The notes under the pieces are model-generated. The model was given only the letters and a program-made list of their open reading frames with translations. It had not been told where the DNA came from and made no database searches. A DNA stretch of 45,502 nt from Colwellia sp. GTDB lineage: Bacteria > Pseudomonadota > Gammaproteobacteria > Enterobacterales > Alteromonadaceae. A program made the position numbers and the translations under genes. This document shows positions 44,701 through 45,502 of this stretch, piece by piece. Numbering within the stretch: position 1 is the first letter of the stretch; the number at the start of each line of letters is the position of its first letter. The stretch covers positions 1 to 45,502 of the forward strand of contig JABSOX010000044.1 in the NCBI GenBank assembly GCA_013215655.1, read 5' to 3'.

Positions 44701-45358
44701 TTGTCATTAAAGATTGAGTCACTTAATCATCAAATAGTTGATGGTGATAACCAACGCCATTTACTGGAAAATCTCTCCCTCTCAGTATCACCGGGTGAGT
44801 GTGTTGCTTTAATGGGAGAAAGTGGCAGCGGAAAAACGACCTTATTAAATTTAATTGCCGGCCTTGAGCCGATACAAAAAGGTTGTATTGAAGTCGCGGG
44901 ACTCTCTTTATCACAATCAACGGATAAACAACTAAGTGCATTACGCAAAAAGCACATAGGTATTATTTTTCAATCATTTAATTTACTCAACAGCTTGTCG
45001 GTGCAAGATAATATTGAATTTAGTGCCAAGTTATCAGGTCGTTATGATCACGAACATGGCTTAGCTTTAGCTGACGAATTAGGGTTAACTTCCCTTTTAA
45101 ATAAATACCCTGCCACTCTTTCTGGAGGGGAAATGCAAAGGGTCGCAATTGCCCGTGCCTTAAACGCCCGTCCATACTTATTGCTGGCAGATGAACCTAC
45201 CGGTAATCTAGATGAAAATAATAGCAACCATGTTGTCGATCAATTGGTGAAATTAGCCAAGTCAAATCTTGATGGTTACCCATAGTGCAGATGTGGCTTG
45301 TCGTATGGACAAAATATACCGTTTAGTTGATGGCAACTTAACCTTATTTGAAAGTTAA
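44701..45358 (+). pseudogene. ABC transporter ATP-binding protein, frameshifted near the C-terminus
   Basis: LolD/YbbA/MacB-type ATPase starting at TTG 44701 with AGGA 6 bp upstream. Walker A GESGSGKTT, Q-loop IIFQSFNLL, signature [15 protein letters not shown] and Walker [13 protein letters not shown] are intact. The frame ends at a TAG after KSNLDGYP (stop 45283-45285). From 45269 another frame continues as LMVTHSADVACRMDKIYRLV and ends ...TLFES at 45358, which is the expected H-loop and C-terminus. A small indel near 45267 therefore removes the H-loop histidine from the product. No permease gene follows within the window. Either a pseudogene or a sequencing error. Confidence 0.85.
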
Positions 45359-45362
45359 ACTC

Positions 45363-45443
45363 ATGGAAAATTTACCTAAACCTTATAGTGAGTTTTTACT
45401 AGTTGGGAAAGCTCATCTTGCGGAATACTTGAATAAACCCTAA
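45363..45443 (+). CDS. Small hypothetical reading frame
   Basis: 26 codons from ATG 45363 (begins MENLPKPYSEFLLVGKAHL) just after the ABC pseudogene. I do not recognise it. It could be the truncated start of a lost gene where a permease is normally found, or chance. Confidence 0.25.
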   Translation: MENLPKPYSEFLLVGKAHLAEYLNKP

Positions 45444-45502
45444 TTTAATAACGGATTTATCTATAGATTTGCGAAACCAACCATTGTTTATATATGAATT
45501 TT

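Overview
The window looks like a chromosome segment from a marine gammaproteobacterium of the Alteromonadales, most likely Colwelliaceae (Colwellia or a close relative). The basis is AT-rich DNA, a complete isc operon with E. coli-like spacing of catalytic residues, a DUF3450/TtpC/ExbB/ExbD/TonB/TPR cluster, a periplasmic tricorn-like protease and many c-di-GMP/phosphorelay proteins. This is family-level judgement, not a database match. No rRNA, tRNA, CRISPR array or intact transposase was seen.

Layout. (1) 1-2748: a membrane Ser/Thr protein kinase (cut by the left edge) and an FHA plus winged-helix protein. (2) 3010-5507: a MYG1-family hydrolase and a Tat/lipoprotein-type flavin amine oxidase. 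(3) 5790-12326: an accessory-looking cluster of three paralogous periplasmic PD40 beta-propeller proteins and a class-C-beta-lactamase-like serine hydrolase, divergent from a membrane-anchored winged-helix regulator whose outer domain also resembles a propeller. (4) 13420-20324: a signalling operon of REC-GGDEF-EAL, a large hybrid histidine kinase with a periplasmic CxxCH site, CheR and a stand-alone CheB. (5) 21114-26921: tricorn-like S41 protease, dimethylargininase and APC permease. (6) 27231-34486: iscR-iscS-iscU-iscA-hscB-hscA-fdx, with cysE and trmJ upstream; two IscR-type sites flank the iscR promoter. (7) 34861-38068: suhB and a degenerate-GGDEF/EAL protein. (8) 38215-43355: a six-gene TonB energy-transduction operon. 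(9) 43585-45502: a sulfotransferase-like gene, a 314-bp foldback element and a frameshifted ABC ATPase.

The most unusual pattern is a dispersed ~115-125 bp element present five times (near 5.6, 12.8, 20.7, 24.7 and 27.2 kb), always in the same orientation and always at gene 3' ends. Each copy has an intrinsic-terminator hairpin. Next to it is a 33-nt stretch that, on the minus strand, reads as the last codons of the isc ferredoxin (TINMVSE-N/T-H-stop). The 27.2-kb copy is the real end of fdx plus its terminator. The others differ from it mostly at third codon positions, which suggests that pieces of fdx coding end plus terminator have been dispersed.

The window is strongly weighted to sensing and envelope functions: two EAL proteins, a hybrid kinase with CheR/CheB, an STPK/FHA pair, a TonB system and at least five propeller proteins. 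The core housekeeping blocks (isc, cysE, trmJ, suhB) are intact and ordinary.
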